DNA of 64,000 bases. It comes from Cylicocyclus nassatus (lineage: Eukaryota; Nematoda; Chromadorea; Rhabditida; Strongylidae). The notes under the pieces are model-generated. The model searched no databases. It was not told the origin of the DNA and saw only the letters and a program-made list of their open reading frames with translations. Made by a program: the position numbers and the translations under genes. The DNA lies in NCBI GenBank assembly GCA_958299035.1, contig CATQJL010000316.1, positions 13,486,347-13,550,346 on the forward strand, written 5' to 3'. Shown piece by piece: positions 34,567 to 46,112 of this stretch. Position 1 is the stretch's first letter, and every line of letters begins with the position of its first letter.

Positions 34567-35437
34567 TCAGTGTGTCACCTCCGCTTCGCAGAGATTCACA
34601 CTGGCTCTGCTATCCGTATGCCTTAGGCCCCGGACAGGCTTCACGAATTTGATCGTCGCGACTGAATCGCGAGAGACAACTGTTACAACATCATTCCATG
34701 CCGATCAACTTGCATTTCGGTTGTGATACTTTTCCAGCCCGAAATTTTTGAATGTGAAATGAAAATGATTGGAAATGTCGGCGATTGAGTCGCGACGATC
34801 AAATCGCGTGAAGTCTGTCCGGGGCCTTATTCGTGCTCCCATAATGATGACTTTGAAACTCACCGCTCGAGGCTGTACAACATGAATGAATTGTAAACAA
34901 CAGTTCATTCTTGAAGCATCTCCATGTTAGATCGGTAATTTTGAGGAAGAAAACTTTTTTGCCAAGGAATAAATACGATTCGTGGGTTATTGAATTTATT
35001 TTGTCTTAATAGTTGTTATAAACATAATAGTCATTTTGGGCTACATTTCCTTGCCAAATCGACTCTCTACGCGATCACTACTTCTTGGCGCTGTTTTCGC
35101 AGAAAAGCAAACTTTTTGAGCACTTTTTGAGCTAGAATTCTTGGAGCGCAGACTTACTTGTCAGGCAAATTAGGACTTTGCAAAAAGTTGAATTGGTGAC
35201 CTAGTTTTGCGCGCCAAAAGCCAGGTGGACCCCTTTGAGGCGCAAATTTTGAAGGACCTGCTTATCGAACCTGCTCGTCCTTGTGCGTGGTGGGCCTACA
35301 TGCTGGTATGGTATGCTGTGCAAAATTGTAGCTCAACAGCTTGGCTGCAGCTCCCTCTTTGAATTTCGTGACAGACAGACAAACACAGACACACATACAC
35401 GCACAAAAAGCCAGACGTCTAGCCTTATAAGTTATGA
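34567..35437 (-). mobile_element. Helitron-like family A, copy 7, with a nested MITE
   Basis: Minus-strand 5' end A|TCATAACTTATAA; 3' end hairpin CTCTGCGAAGCGGAGG and CACTGA|T (CTGA still fits CTRR). Interrupted by the H1 MITE at 34626-34826. Confidence 0.6.
34626..34826. mobile_element. Harbinger-type MITE H1, copy 2
   Basis: 201 bp, GGCCCCGGACAG...CTGTCCGGGGCC, flanked by TTA on both sides. Inserted into Helitron-like copy 7. Confidence 0.75.
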
Positions 35438-36243
35438 TATGTAGAACAGAAAAGCGCTTATCCCTCAACCCCGCTTCGAGTACGAAGTTCTTCTGATGAA
35501 GAACAGAAGCGGGATAGAGCAGTAAGGCCAAATTGAGAGAAATCTGGAAGAAAAACCGTTGAAAACGGTTGAAATTCTCCAACTCCCGCCGTGCAAATGC
35601 GTAGGGGGCGGTTGCAGCGCTTGCAGCGCAGTTCCCGAACAGTTTCAGCACAGTGTGGGAACTGTGCGTGCAGCTCCGGAACACGCGAAACAGTATGAAC
35701 TCAGCTTCAGGAGCTTGATGCATGTGAAAGTCTTCGAGCAAATCAAATAAGCCTTCCTTTCTTAAAGAACGACAGTTCGATGAAACAGTTGAACACGTTT
35801 GCTACGTTTCACATAAAAGACTGTGGAAGCCAAGTGCCCTGCCGGGTAATCCCAAGTGGATGTATATTTCAGCCAATTTTTCCTTGGATAATCAGACGAA
35901 AGCAAGACCCGTTTTTCTTGCGGAGTAGGCCGGCATACATATCATTGCACCAAATTCTAGATTCATTGACAACCGAGTGAATTGGGTTATGACATTTTTT
36001 GGAGCTATGGGAGCTATTATTTAGGTAAGCACTTATCTCAAAATGCGAATCTGAAATCTGCAAAGCCATTTCAAATGAAGTTCTTAGGGTTTCAAGCGAT
36101 AACATTTTCACAGAAGGTTGGAAAAAACAAGTCAAGAACGGACATTGCAAGATTTTTTGCTTTCATGTCTGCTGAGACTGAATTATCCTAAATGCAGTAG
36201 TATACACTGATATCGCTCCGTAGCACAAGGCAAAACTTGACCT
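35438..36243. other. No gene recognised
   Basis: Short open frames only. A small GC-rich patch near 35595-35700 has GCAGC repeats. No domain, splice pair or transposon end could be supported. Confidence 0.35.
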
Positions 36244-36249
36244 ATGACT

Positions 36250-37020
36250 TTGATTACCTCGTACCACCGGTTTTCGTCAATGTTCATAACTTCCTCTAAC
36301 AAGGAAACGATACTCAATGTCCGTGGCCTTTTGAGACGAGATGTATACCATTACACTCGTTTTCGAACGCTGATTCCGAATCTGACTTCCGTTTCTGCTA
36401 ATCGTTTCTCTGAAAGAAGTTATGAAGGAATTTCGATCCAAGTTTGCTCGCTTAAGGGAAATATGGTCATTGGAACGGCCTCCCGCGACCACGTTCTGGT
36501 CTAATGATTAGTGCGATAGCCTCATAAGTTGATGTAGGTTCAAATCCTTTGCGTTTTTACTTTTGCATTACTTTTGCCTCAATTAAGCTTGTTCGAGAAA
36601 GCTTTACTCGAATTATGACCATTGAATACATTTTAGCGTAAACAGTAGTCATTTTTTCCAAAATTCCACATTTTTTCGAAAGTAAGAGCGTTCACTTAAC
36701 TTGAGGATGTGAAGGAAGGTTAAATGAGGCAACGCAAAACTAAAAAACACAAAAGGACTCGAACCTAGACCTGCATCAGCTCATGAGGCTATCACACTAA
36801 CCACTAGACCACAGCGCAGCTATGGCATTCGTGCTCCGACAGATTTACACTGGGCAGCCAAACTCCGCGCAATCCATGATAACATCTTTGAAGCGATCAG
36901 CAGAAACGGAAGTAGGATTCGGAATCACGGTTCCAAGGCGAGTGTAATGGTATACATCTCATTTCAAAAGGCCACGGACACCGAGTATCGTTCCCTTGTA
37001 AGAACCTCCTCTAAGAAAAA
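36250..37020. repeat. Inverted pair of tRNA-like (SINE-type) repeats
   Basis: Two diverged copies of one repeat face each other. Each has a ~200-bp body (shared CTTCCGTTTCTGCT and TGTATACCATTACACTCG) followed by a tRNA-like end with Pol III promoter-type boxes. Plus copy about 36494-36548: TGGTCTAATGATTAG and GGTTCAAATCC. Minus copy about 36755-36815: TGGTCTAGTGGTTAG and GGTTCGAGTCC. Neither has a paired acceptor stem, so these are not functional tRNA genes. The minus copy has better box A and box B sequences. Confidence 0.55.
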
Positions 37021-37030
37021 GAAAGTTTTG

Positions 37031-38307
37031 AATCCGATTGTAAGATTAGCATATTTTGAGACGGGTATCTTCATACATTGATGAAGGCCACGGTCGCTTT
37101 GAGCAGTTCCTAACTAAGCAGTGGCAGTTAACCTTTAGAGCAAATCACTTTCAGACTTTTTATACTGCCGGGACTAATATTGCTTATTTGCATGATAGCT
37201 ATCATAGTCTGTTTGTACATGCGTCGCAAAAGAAAGACTGGAAAAAAGAAAACATCAAGAACAAAGCGTTGGTTAAAACGCAAGGTGATTGAGTCAACCA
37301 TATTTTTCACTCTTTAGCAAGCACCTACAGAAGAAAAAGGACTGGTAAAAAAGAGAACAAAACTGTATTTGGAGCTATAAGCACCATGATTCAATTGGTA
37401 AATGTGAAATAATATCGTACACATCAACAAGTAACGAGTCATTCTTTTAGGCCCCGGGCAGACTTCACGCGATTTGATCGTCGCGACTGAATCGCGACGA
37501 GACAACTGTTACAACATCATTCCATACCAATCAACTTGCATTCGGTTGTGATACTTTGCCAGCCCGAAATTTTCGAATGTGAAATGAAAATGAATGGAAA
37601 TCTTGGCGATTAGGTCGCGACGATTAAGTCGCGTGAAGTCTGTCCTTAGAGGTATTTTTCCTGAACGCGGTGCTTGTCGAAATGTGCAGTACTACGGTAC
37701 TGCCCTCTTCAAAATTTCGAATTGAAAACTAGCAACAAGATCACTGCGTATATCTAGCATGTACTGGCAAGAGATGCGATTTTAGTTAATGGCCATTCTA
37801 AAGGATTGTATATTATCTAACCCAAAGCGAACCTTTCATCCGATGTTGTAAAACTTTTTTGAGGAAATTGTAAGCGTTATTTCGTGCAGGATTTCGCTTA
37901 AAGTACACCCTAGTCTTTTCAAATGGTCAGTGACACTATGGTTCGTAGTGAATCCCGTGCAACTCGGTTAGGGCGAACCTACGTTGAACGTAGGACGCTC
38001 AGCCCGGCTTCCAGTAAGCTTTCTAAACATAAGTTCTTGTGCGTTGTCTACGAGAAAACATTTTCACCGTTTGAGCACGTTTGGTCAAACGTGTGACTGA
38101 TTGCCACTTAGCTCACACGACCGTGTTCAAGACCTACTAGCACGGACTTTTGCTGTATCGCCGCGCAATCTTTGATGGTATCGAAAAAATCGATGATGGC
38201 CGCCATCTAGGAACTTAACTAATGAATGCGGAAAGGAAAACTACCATTTTTAACCAAAATTTCATTAAAAATTGAGGAAGCTGGAACATAAAATGAATGA
38301 AATATTA
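37031..38307. other. No gene recognised; contains MITE H1 copy 3
   Basis: 37450-37645 is an H1 Harbinger-type MITE: TTA|GGCCCCGGGCAGACTTCACG at the left, truncated right end CTGTCC|TTA lacking GGGGCC. The rest shows no coding signal. Confidence 0.55.
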
Positions 38308-39869
38308 GGTTGTCCCATGAATCTATTCATATTCGTACCTTCAAATTGATATTTCTTAAAAACTAAAGCATCTAGAAGGTGCAAATTTGTAGTATTCTTG
38401 AGTGAATAAGCTAAATCTATTAAGTTGATGCATAATTCTTGCACCAAAATAGGTACAGACCGCAATAATTCGCAATAATCTTATATCCCAAATAGGGTTC
38501 GATCTGTCATTAGATAGAGCAAACCTGGCTCTACAAGATATTGCTTAAAGGCACCGTCCACCCAAAATGGAGGTTGGCGCGATTATGATGGCATACTAGT
38601 GTGAGCCCTCATACTAGACAAACCTCCAAGCTTCGCCGCAAAAGACTGTTTCTGAAGCGAGAAATCCGCTCTGGAAGTAACAAAGTGGGCGGGGCGCCCC
38701 CGGCGGCCCACCCAACTCGAATATAATGTTTTTGTCGCCTTCAGGCCTTCTGAAAGCCATGATCCCGAATATGGAGTCGAAAATTCGCGAAACCCCCCAA
38801 AAATCCCTGTTTCGAGAACCCTCTGCAACAAGTGCAGGCGAGATAAAGCATGCAAGTGGGCGGGGCGACCGACCCGCCCACTTTTGTTACTTCCGGAGCG
38901 GATTTCTCGCTTCAGAAGCAGTCTTTTGTGGCGAAACTTGGGGGTTTGTCTAGTATGGGGGCCGACACTAGTATGCCATCATAATCTCGCCAACCTCCAT
39001 TTTGGGTGGACGGTGCCTTAAAAGATTTGATCCAGCAGCTTTGATCCAAACGAAGATTGAAGCCAAAAACGAAAAGATCTAAACGCCCCAAAAAACCAAG
39101 AAAAAATTGGCCCGTTCAAAACATCCTTCAAAATTTCTAACATGTTCATGCATTGTTATTTCGTATAAGACATTTCTCTATGCAGTTGTTGTATTTTTCT
39201 CTCAGCTAGAAAATGAGAAAACGAATTTTTTCATGTTTTTTTCCAAAACAGGAGATGTTCTAGCACTGAAAGTTGTATACTATAGGACCTTAGAAGCGTG
39301 GGTGCGAATTTTTAGTCTTTACAGCAGGTGGTTTACGAGAAATATGGAATTTTTAGCAACTAAGCGAGAAAAATTCGGATAAGGAGGGCTAGATTAGTCA
39401 TTTCTCGTGAACTAGCAGTTCAGAAGGCTGAACATGTAAATTTTCACTGCTAACGGCGTGTACTATACAACTGTTAGTGCTAGATTAGTGCTAGAACATC
39501 TCAGTACTAATTTGGCAAAAACATGAACTTCTTTTTTCATCGTCTAGCTGAGAAAAAAATACACCAACCGCATAGATAAATGTTTTACGTGGAGTGTCCA
39601 CGCGTGAGCAAGAAAGAAATTTTGTAGAAGATTTTTGAATGAAGTCACAATTTTGTTCTGATTGGTGTTAAGGTTTTCGAGCGCATGGTTTTTTTCAGTT
39701 TTCGGCTCAAAACTTCGCGTAGATTGAAGCTGGTGCAGATATTCGAGCACTATCTTGTAAAGTTAAGTTTGCTCTATCTAATGATTCTCGAATCCTATTC
39801 GGGAAATAGGATTATTCTAAATTATTGCGGTCTGTACCTATTTTGGTGCAGGACTTATGCATCAACCTA
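38308..39869. mobile_element. Mariner-type MITEs with a nested Harbinger-type MITE
   Basis: 38308-38417 is a fragment beginning TTAGGTTGTCCCATGAATCT. From about 38418 a second element begins AAGTTGATGCATAATTCTTG and ends at 39869 with the inverse, GGACTTATGCATCAACCTA; its arms share GGTACAGACCGCAATAATT. Inside lies a 470-bp foldback MITE (H2) at 38549-39018 with AGGCACCGTCCACC ends and TAA on both sides. The LINE fragment begins exactly at the right end. Confidence 0.6.
38549..39018. mobile_element. Harbinger-type foldback MITE H2
   Basis: 470 bp, AGGCACCGTCCACCCAAAA...TTTTGGGTGGACGGTGCCT, flanked by TAA. The arms are inverted over most of the length (both contain AAATCCGCTC..GGAAGTAACAAA or its complement). 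Confidence 0.7.
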
Positions 39870-42087
39870 GTGGCGACCGACGAACGCAGATAGACTTCTG
39901 GACTATCCGACAGTTTGACCTTAAAAATGTAAAGGACTGCAAAGTCATTCCCGGTGAGAGCTGCATACCTCAACACAGACCACTGCTTCTCGACATCAAA
40001 ATTCCAATGGATGGGCACACCAGGAGAGCCACAGAGACCAGGACACGCATCAAATGGTGGAGATTGAAGACCAACAACGCAGCAAAATAAGCATTTCTAA
40101 CGACTCTACCAAGCTTGCAAGAGAACCCAGAGCAATCCTCGGCAAGCTTGAAAGGTCGAGTCCACTAAGTGGCACACCTGATCCTGGGCAGTACAAAGCC
40201 AGGAAATAGAAGGATTAATCGAGAAATCTGGTGGTGGAATGACGAAGTACAATAAGCTATAAAGGAGAAGAGGGATGCTTAAGAGCAATGGCATAAGACG
40301 AAATTGGAGGACGATCGCCAGACGTACCAACAAGTCAAACGCGCTGCGAAGGCTTCCGTAAAGAAGGCAAAACAGGTGTACTTGAAAGAGCTCTACGATC
40401 AACTAGAGTCTCGCGAGGGAGAACGCGAGATATACCGGATAGCGAGAAGAAGAGTGGAGTCCACGAAAGATATGGAACACTTCCTCCATATCAAAGACAA
40501 ACTTAGTAGGACGCTAAGAAAACCAAAGGACATTACCGAACGATGGAGAACCTACTTTGAAGAAATGGTCACCACAGGCCGCACCATCAACTCTCTCCCA
40601 GAAGCCAGCCCCATAGAGGGACCAGTACCAGCAGTCACGGAAGAGGAAGTATGGCTGGCCATAAGAAGAACAAAGAATGGCAAAGCGATTGGTCCAGACG
40701 ACATACCAAGCAGTTCCGGAAAATATGTGGACAATCCGGAGCCACATGGCTAACGAGTCTCCTCAATCAAATCATAAGGAGCAAGAGTATGCCTCGCAAC
40801 CGGCACACCAGCACGACCATCCCGATGTGGAAGAACAAAGGAGACATAGCAGACTGCGCATTCTACCGACCAATCCGAATGATGAGCCACACTCTAAAAA
40901 TCTTCGACAGACTAATCGAAACACGCCTTCGAGATATCACAAAGTTGTTACCGAATCAATGCGGATTCGTGAAAGGAGTGGGTACAACTGACGCAATCCA
41001 TTCCGCTCGGATAGTGATGGAGAAATACAGAGAGAAGCAGAAGGAATTGCATGCAGCTTTCCTGGACCTAGAGAAAGCCTTCGATAAGATGCCCCATGAA
41101 GTCATATGGTGGGCCTTACGGAAACACAGGGCGCCAGAGGAGTACGTTCAATGAATAAAGTGTTCTACCACAACGCGTCAAGCCACCAAACAGCTGCAGG
41201 GCAATCGAAAAAATTCGAAATCAAGGTTGGAGTACACCAAGGTTCAGTTCTCTCTCCCTTGCTCTTCATCACGGTGATGAACGCAGTGATGGAACCGCTC
41301 AGACGTGAACCCCCTTGGATACTTCTCTACGCAGACGATGTGATCTTGATAGCAAGTACCAGAAAGAAGCTTCAAGACGAGGTGCAAAAACTGGAAAAAC
41401 AGGCTAGAGTTGTATGGCCTGAAGCTCAACACCAGGAAAACAGAATATATAGATGTGGGGAGACAAACTGTAAGTACCATAGGCATCGATGGTGAAGAGC
41501 TAAAGAAGACAACGTCATACAGATACCTAGGCAGTCACATCTCAGCGGAGGGAGGCTTACAAGAGGAGGTCGCAGGCAAGAACACAGCGTGGATGAAATG
41601 GAGAGCCTTAACAGGAATTCTGTGCGACAGACGAATGCCAGGTGCAACTCAAGTCCCAACTGTACCGGACCGTTATCCGCCCAGCAGCACTGTATGGCAG
41701 TGAGTGTTGACCGTGTACGTGGAACGAGGAGCGCAAGCTCAGTGTCATGGAAACAAGGATGCTACGATGGACCTTAGGAGTCACACTGAAAGATCACATC
41801 TGCAATGACACTATACGAGCGCGAATGAAAGTAGCTCCAATTGCCCAGAAAATGCAGGAAAAGAGGTTACGATGGTATGGGCATGTGCGCAGAAGGGATG
41901 AAACCACATCACCAAGTTGGCCCTGGCTGTGGAGGCACCAGGCAAAAGGCCCAGAGGTAGACCCAAGATGAGGTGGATGGACAGAATCAAGGCCGATCTG
42001 CGAGAACTTGGTATAAACGAAGACCTTGCCTTAGATAGGATGACATGGAGACATCTGAGAAGAAAAACAGACCCTGCTTAAGCGGGA
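39870..42087 (+). mobile_element. 5'-truncated LINE (second family), inactivated
   Basis: 2.2 kb starting in the endonuclease C-terminus (SGDRRTQIDFW-like, CKVIPGESC and HRPLLLDI). Then a linker (REIYRIARRRVESTKDMEHF at 40425-40485), RT N-terminus (NGKAIGPDDIP), CAFYRPIRMMSHTLKIFDRL, catalytic LDLEKAFDKMPHEVIW (41060-41107), VGVHQGSVLSPLLF, LLYADDVILIA (41321-41353) with the YADD motif, LRWYGHVRRRDE and the GRPKMRWMDRIKADLRELG tail, ending WRRHLRRKTDPA. At least five frameshifts or stops interrupt it. The family is the endonuclease-reverse transcriptase LINE common in strongylid nematode genomes (from memory of the motif pattern, not a search). Confidence 0.85.
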
Positions 42088-42127
42088 CACATGCGAGGAT
42101 TGAGAAAAAAACTTATTCAACCTAATA

Positions 42128-42825
42128 TTACGTTGTACCGAAAGTTCTTTCGCAACAAATTTAAAAATTCATAACTTCTGTTTTTTTTTCAACCGATTTG
42201 ACTGCTTTTATTTTATATGAAAGAGTAATTCATGCTCTTTATGATGACATCTTAGTTGCTTAGTGGTCATCTGTTGCATAGATAGGAGCGATAGAAGGAA
42301 ATTAGTCAGAATTTGAATTTTCTGTGTAAGCAGAAAAAATCCGAAACTTGCAACGAAAATCGGAGCAGTCGGTATTGTGGGTTTTTTCACCAGCTCTTTC
42401 TAACGCTGCAAAGTTTGCGCCGATTGAGCGCTTTTATGAAAAGTTACGATTTTCGAGCAAGCAATACAAAAGGGCGAATTTGATTTATTTTGGCATTTTT
42501 TAGAAAATCGTAAATTTTCATAGAGATGCTCAATCGGCGCAAACTTTGCAGTGTTAGAAAGAGCTGGTGAAAGAACCTACAAGACCGACTGCTTCGATTT
42601 TGTTGCAAGTCGATTTTTCATGACCCTACACAGAAAATTCGAATTTTGACTAATTTTCTTCTATCGCTCCTATCTATGTAACAGATGACCTTTTGTAAGC
42701 AACTAAGATGTCATTATAAAGAGAATGACTTACTTTTTCATACAAAAATAAAAGCAGTCAGGTTGAAAAAAGCAGAAGTTATGAATTTTTGAGCTTAGTG
42801 CGAAAGAACTTTCGGTGCAACCTAA
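42128..42825. mobile_element. Mariner-type foldback MITE (chain member 0)
   Basis: TTACGTTGTACCGAAAGTTC...GAACTTTCGGTGCAACCTAA, arms of about 330 bp. Shared inner sequence such as TTTGCGCCGATTGAGC occurs in both orientations (42416-42431 and 42529-42544). Confidence 0.7.
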
Positions 42826-43214
42826 CATATATAAATAGAATTAAAACTCTGTAAATTTGTTCGTTAGTAAGTATGTGGCTTATAGACTCTTTTGTGGTGA
42901 ACCGACAAGGCTTGAATTCGTCCCCCTATAAATAAGGCACGGCGCAAAGATAGGCTACTTTTTGCGACGATTTGTTGGACCCTCCAATTATTGGTTTGTT
43001 TACTTACATCAGGGTTCACCAGCCATTGTAGGCTCATTTCCTCACAGTTATATTGGTCGGACGGTAAAGTTCATTTACATTTCTCGACGAAAAGGATCCG
43101 GTTTTTCAAATCAACAAGGAAGACATATCCTATTACATTTTATGGAGCGCGGTAAGTCTTAACCCGTTGGGATCAAACAGCCCAACTCCCGGGCGGACCG
43201 GGGACGCCATCTAG
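42826..43214 (+). mobile_element. Helitron-like family C
   Basis: Ends in CCGGGCGGACCGGGGACGCC then ATCTAG|T (CTAG 43211-43214). The upstream part matches 47887-48065 in layout: TAAGTATGT, a TAGGCTAC block with GCGACGAT, a GGTCCCTCC-like block, GTTTACT. The 5' end is not precisely placed. Confidence 0.45.
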
Positions 43215-43221
43215 TCTTCTA

Positions 43222-44269
43222 TTAGGTTGTCCCGAAAGTTTTGTCCGTTATTTCCTTCGCTTACTAAAACTCACAGAACACCAATTCATGGATTATCTAG
43301 GTACCATTTGATCCACATTTTTATCCTCTTTCTTATAGCTCTATTTGCTCTCTGACCTAGCCGCGATGCTATCGCTATGGTTTTTTGAGCAGTACAGCAG
43401 TAACGCCAAATCTTTCCTGTCTTTTGAAATTTTTTTGTTTTCTGATGTTTTCGAAGAGCGTTGGTAACTATTATGAAGAGTAAACCTTCAACTATATTGG
43501 AACTATCTTAGATTACATGGGCCACGTTTACCAGGTCCGTAATAATTAATTATTCAATAAAAACCGCCGCTTTTTGATTACGTTTACCACGTAAAAGTAC
43601 CGAGAATCCCAAAAAGCGCTTTTTCAAAGCAAAAAAACTTGGTTATGTTGCATAAACAACGTTTAATAAGAATCATGTTTCAATTCGCAGAAACTTCAAA
43701 AGCTTTAGTGTGTTTGCTGCAGTTGCGTGTTATGACTACGCCAAAAATCGAGATCTTCGAAGAAATAATTTCATGAAGATGAAAACAGCAGATTAGGGGA
43801 ATCTTAAATCAGTGCCTTGTTGTCCACGAATTGCTCTATTTGATCCATGCTTGACCTTTCCGAAACTTCAAAACGAAATTTTTAAAAATTAGCCTAACTT
43901 TGAGCAGATAAAATCGAAGGGTGGTGAAATTTGGCAATTATCAAAAAAAAAACGTACAAGATTGTGGTTCGAAAATGTATCCATAAGGCTCCCGCCAGAG
44001 TGCCGAAGTTATGCCAGCGCTACGCCAGCATTTCGATCGATACACGTGTATTTCGTTGGGGCGGGGCTAGCTGACGTCCCCAACGAAATACACGTGTATC
44101 GATCGAAATGCTGGCGTAGCGCTGGCTTAACTTCGGCACTCTGGCGGGAGCCTAAGAAAGAGAAGGAAAAGCTGCATCGAATGCATGTTAAAATTCATTC
44201 AGTTGTTTGTTTATTGTGTGTATTTTATAGTAGTTTTAAAAAACGGACAAAACTTTCGAGACAACCTAA
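43222..44269. mobile_element. Mariner-type foldback MITE (chain member 1) with a nested palindrome
   Basis: TTAGGTTGTCCCGAAAGTTTTG...CAAAACTTTCGAGACAACCTAA with TA on both sides. Contains MITE H3 at 43987-44152. Confidence 0.75.
43987..44152. mobile_element. Harbinger-type MITE H3, near-perfect hairpin
   Basis: 166-bp palindrome, GGCTCCCGCCAGAGTGCCGA...TCGGCACTCTGGCGGGAGCC, flanked by TAA. Arms of about 75 bp are nearly identical around a GC-rich loop (GGGGCGGGGCTAGCTGACGT). Confidence 0.8.
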
Positions 44270-44273
44270 TATA

Positions 44274-45404
44274 TTAGGTTGATGCAAAATTAATGAGCAT
44301 TTTTCTAGGACTTTTTCCTGGACAACTTTTCTCAACCAAACTTCTTCCTTTGAAACAGATTAAACACATTATCGAGAAGCTCTTTTCATACCCTGTACAA
44401 GGCTGCCTTGAAACGAACATTTAGCCTAGTCTGTTAGGAATTCATAGGGCTTCAAATAACCACACTCAAAACCAGATTTTTGTCGCTGTTGTAGAGCCGT
44501 CCCTCATATTGGAACTTGCTCGCTCACTATAGGCTAGGTCGAAATGGTCTCTGTGGTTGCGGGGTACCCGCCGCGCTATGATGTATTTGCGTGTTGTTAT
44601 AACTATTCGTAGTGAACCCTCGGCATGTACGCCGATAGACAGAGGGGGAACTCTTGTGTTTTTCTAATAAATTGTCAATGGCTCAACGCGTTCCACATCA
44701 GTTGCATTCACTTTTCTGGCCAGAATTCAAGTGCAAATTAAGACGTTTTCAAAAATTTAGCCACTGTATGTAATAGAAATTATCTACATTATGCATACTT
44801 AACCATATTTTTTGAAGCTACCTGAGCTAAGCTGTCGGCGCCTTAACATGCGTAGTGCGATTCTATAGCCTACATCTTTCTTTTGTAGAATGCAATCTCT
44901 AAAGGTTTGCTGATTTCTGTAAACGTGAGGGTAGAGCATTCTATTGACAGCTTTAGCAAAGGCATTTAGCTGTTTAGCACGCATAAAATCAGAAAATTCT
45001 ACGATTCGGGATTTTTAGGCCTACTGGAAAAATGCTAAAAATGCTGATATTTCTAAATTTTAATTTTTTCCTTTCCGCCAATCTCTTTTCTTCAAATTCC
45101 TTCCATGTTTATTTGTACTACTGACTTGCGGCTACAAGATAGGCTACTGTAAAATTATACTAACAAGCTGTGAAGGGAGTTATGTTCTGTCAAAAACGAG
45201 TCTTCAGAAAAAAAGCTTGTCTTGGTTTTCAATTCATATTCCTCTGCCCATGTGAGATATCAGTACAGTTTAATGTGCGTTGTGTTGCGAAAGGTTCGCT
45301 GCATCCGATAATCTTTATCGCATTTTAAAATGTAAATTCGACAGAAAGTTTTAGCAAGTTGAAGTGAAAATTTGAAACACGCTCATTATTTTTGCATCAA
45401 CCTA
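44274..45404. mobile_element. Mariner-type MITE (chain member 2) with a nested solo LTR
   Basis: TTAGGTTGATGCAAAATTAATG...TTATTTTTGCATCAACCTA. The Ty3/gypsy solo LTR at 44487-44700 lies inside. Confidence 0.7.
44487..44700 (+). repeat. Solo LTR of the Ty3/gypsy family
   Basis: 214 bp, TGTTGTAGAGCCG...GTTCCACATCA, same family as the LTRs at 3.3-7.5 kb but opposite in orientation. One substitution breaks the terminal ACAACA (ACATCA). No internal sequence and no clear target duplication. Confidence 0.8.
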
Positions 45405-45406
45405 CA

Positions 45407-46110
45407 TTAGGTTGAACCGAAAGTTCTGTCGTTTCATTTTCAAAAATTTGTAGCTTCGCGAGATTTCAACGGATTTGCTTGCTTGTAATTTTATTGGAAA
45501 GAATAAGTCTTTCGCTTTCAAACGCTGTTCCGTGGAGCTTCTGCTTTCATACTGAGTGCGGAGATAAAAATAGAAAGCTAAGACCATATAAGCTTCGACC
45601 ATTTTAAGTTAGGTCACCAAAAATCTGGAATGCTGCAGAAAAACCTGAAATCGTCAATAAATAAGTTTTTTGGCCTACCCTTTGCATCTGTGAAAAGTTT
45701 GTGCTGTTTGGACGTCTCTGTGAGAAGTTATGAATATCGAGTTTACTATAAAAAATGCCAAAATTAGTTAATTTGTCAATTTTCGCGAAAATCATAACTT
45801 CTTACAGGAACGTCCAAACAGCACAAGCTTTTCACAGATGGAAGGAGTAGGCCAATAAACAAATGTACTGACAATTTCAGATTTTTCTGCAGCATTCCAG
45901 ATTTTTGGTGTTCTAACTTAAAATGGTCAAAGTTTACATGGTCTTAGTTTTCCATTTTTATCTCTGCTTTCAGTGTGAAACAGAAGATCCTGAAAACAAT
46001 GATTGAAAGCGGAAGACCTATTATTTCTAACAAAATTACAAGCAAGTAAATCTATTGAAACCTCGCTAAGTTAGAAATTTAAAAAATGAAACGACATTCA
46101 GTCCAACATA
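45407..46110. mobile_element. Mariner-type foldback MITE (chain member 3)
   Basis: TTAGGTTGAACCGAAAGTTC... at the left, ending ...CAGTCCAACATAA. Inner arms share TTTCTGCAGCATTCCAGATTTTT in opposite orientations (near 45625-45650 and 45885-45910). Confidence 0.65.
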
Positions 46111-46112
46111 AT

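Noticed and set aside
36494..36548. Functional tRNA gene
   Set aside because: Box A and box B-like strings are present but no acceptor stem pairing or proper anticodon arm; treated as a tRNA-derived repeat.
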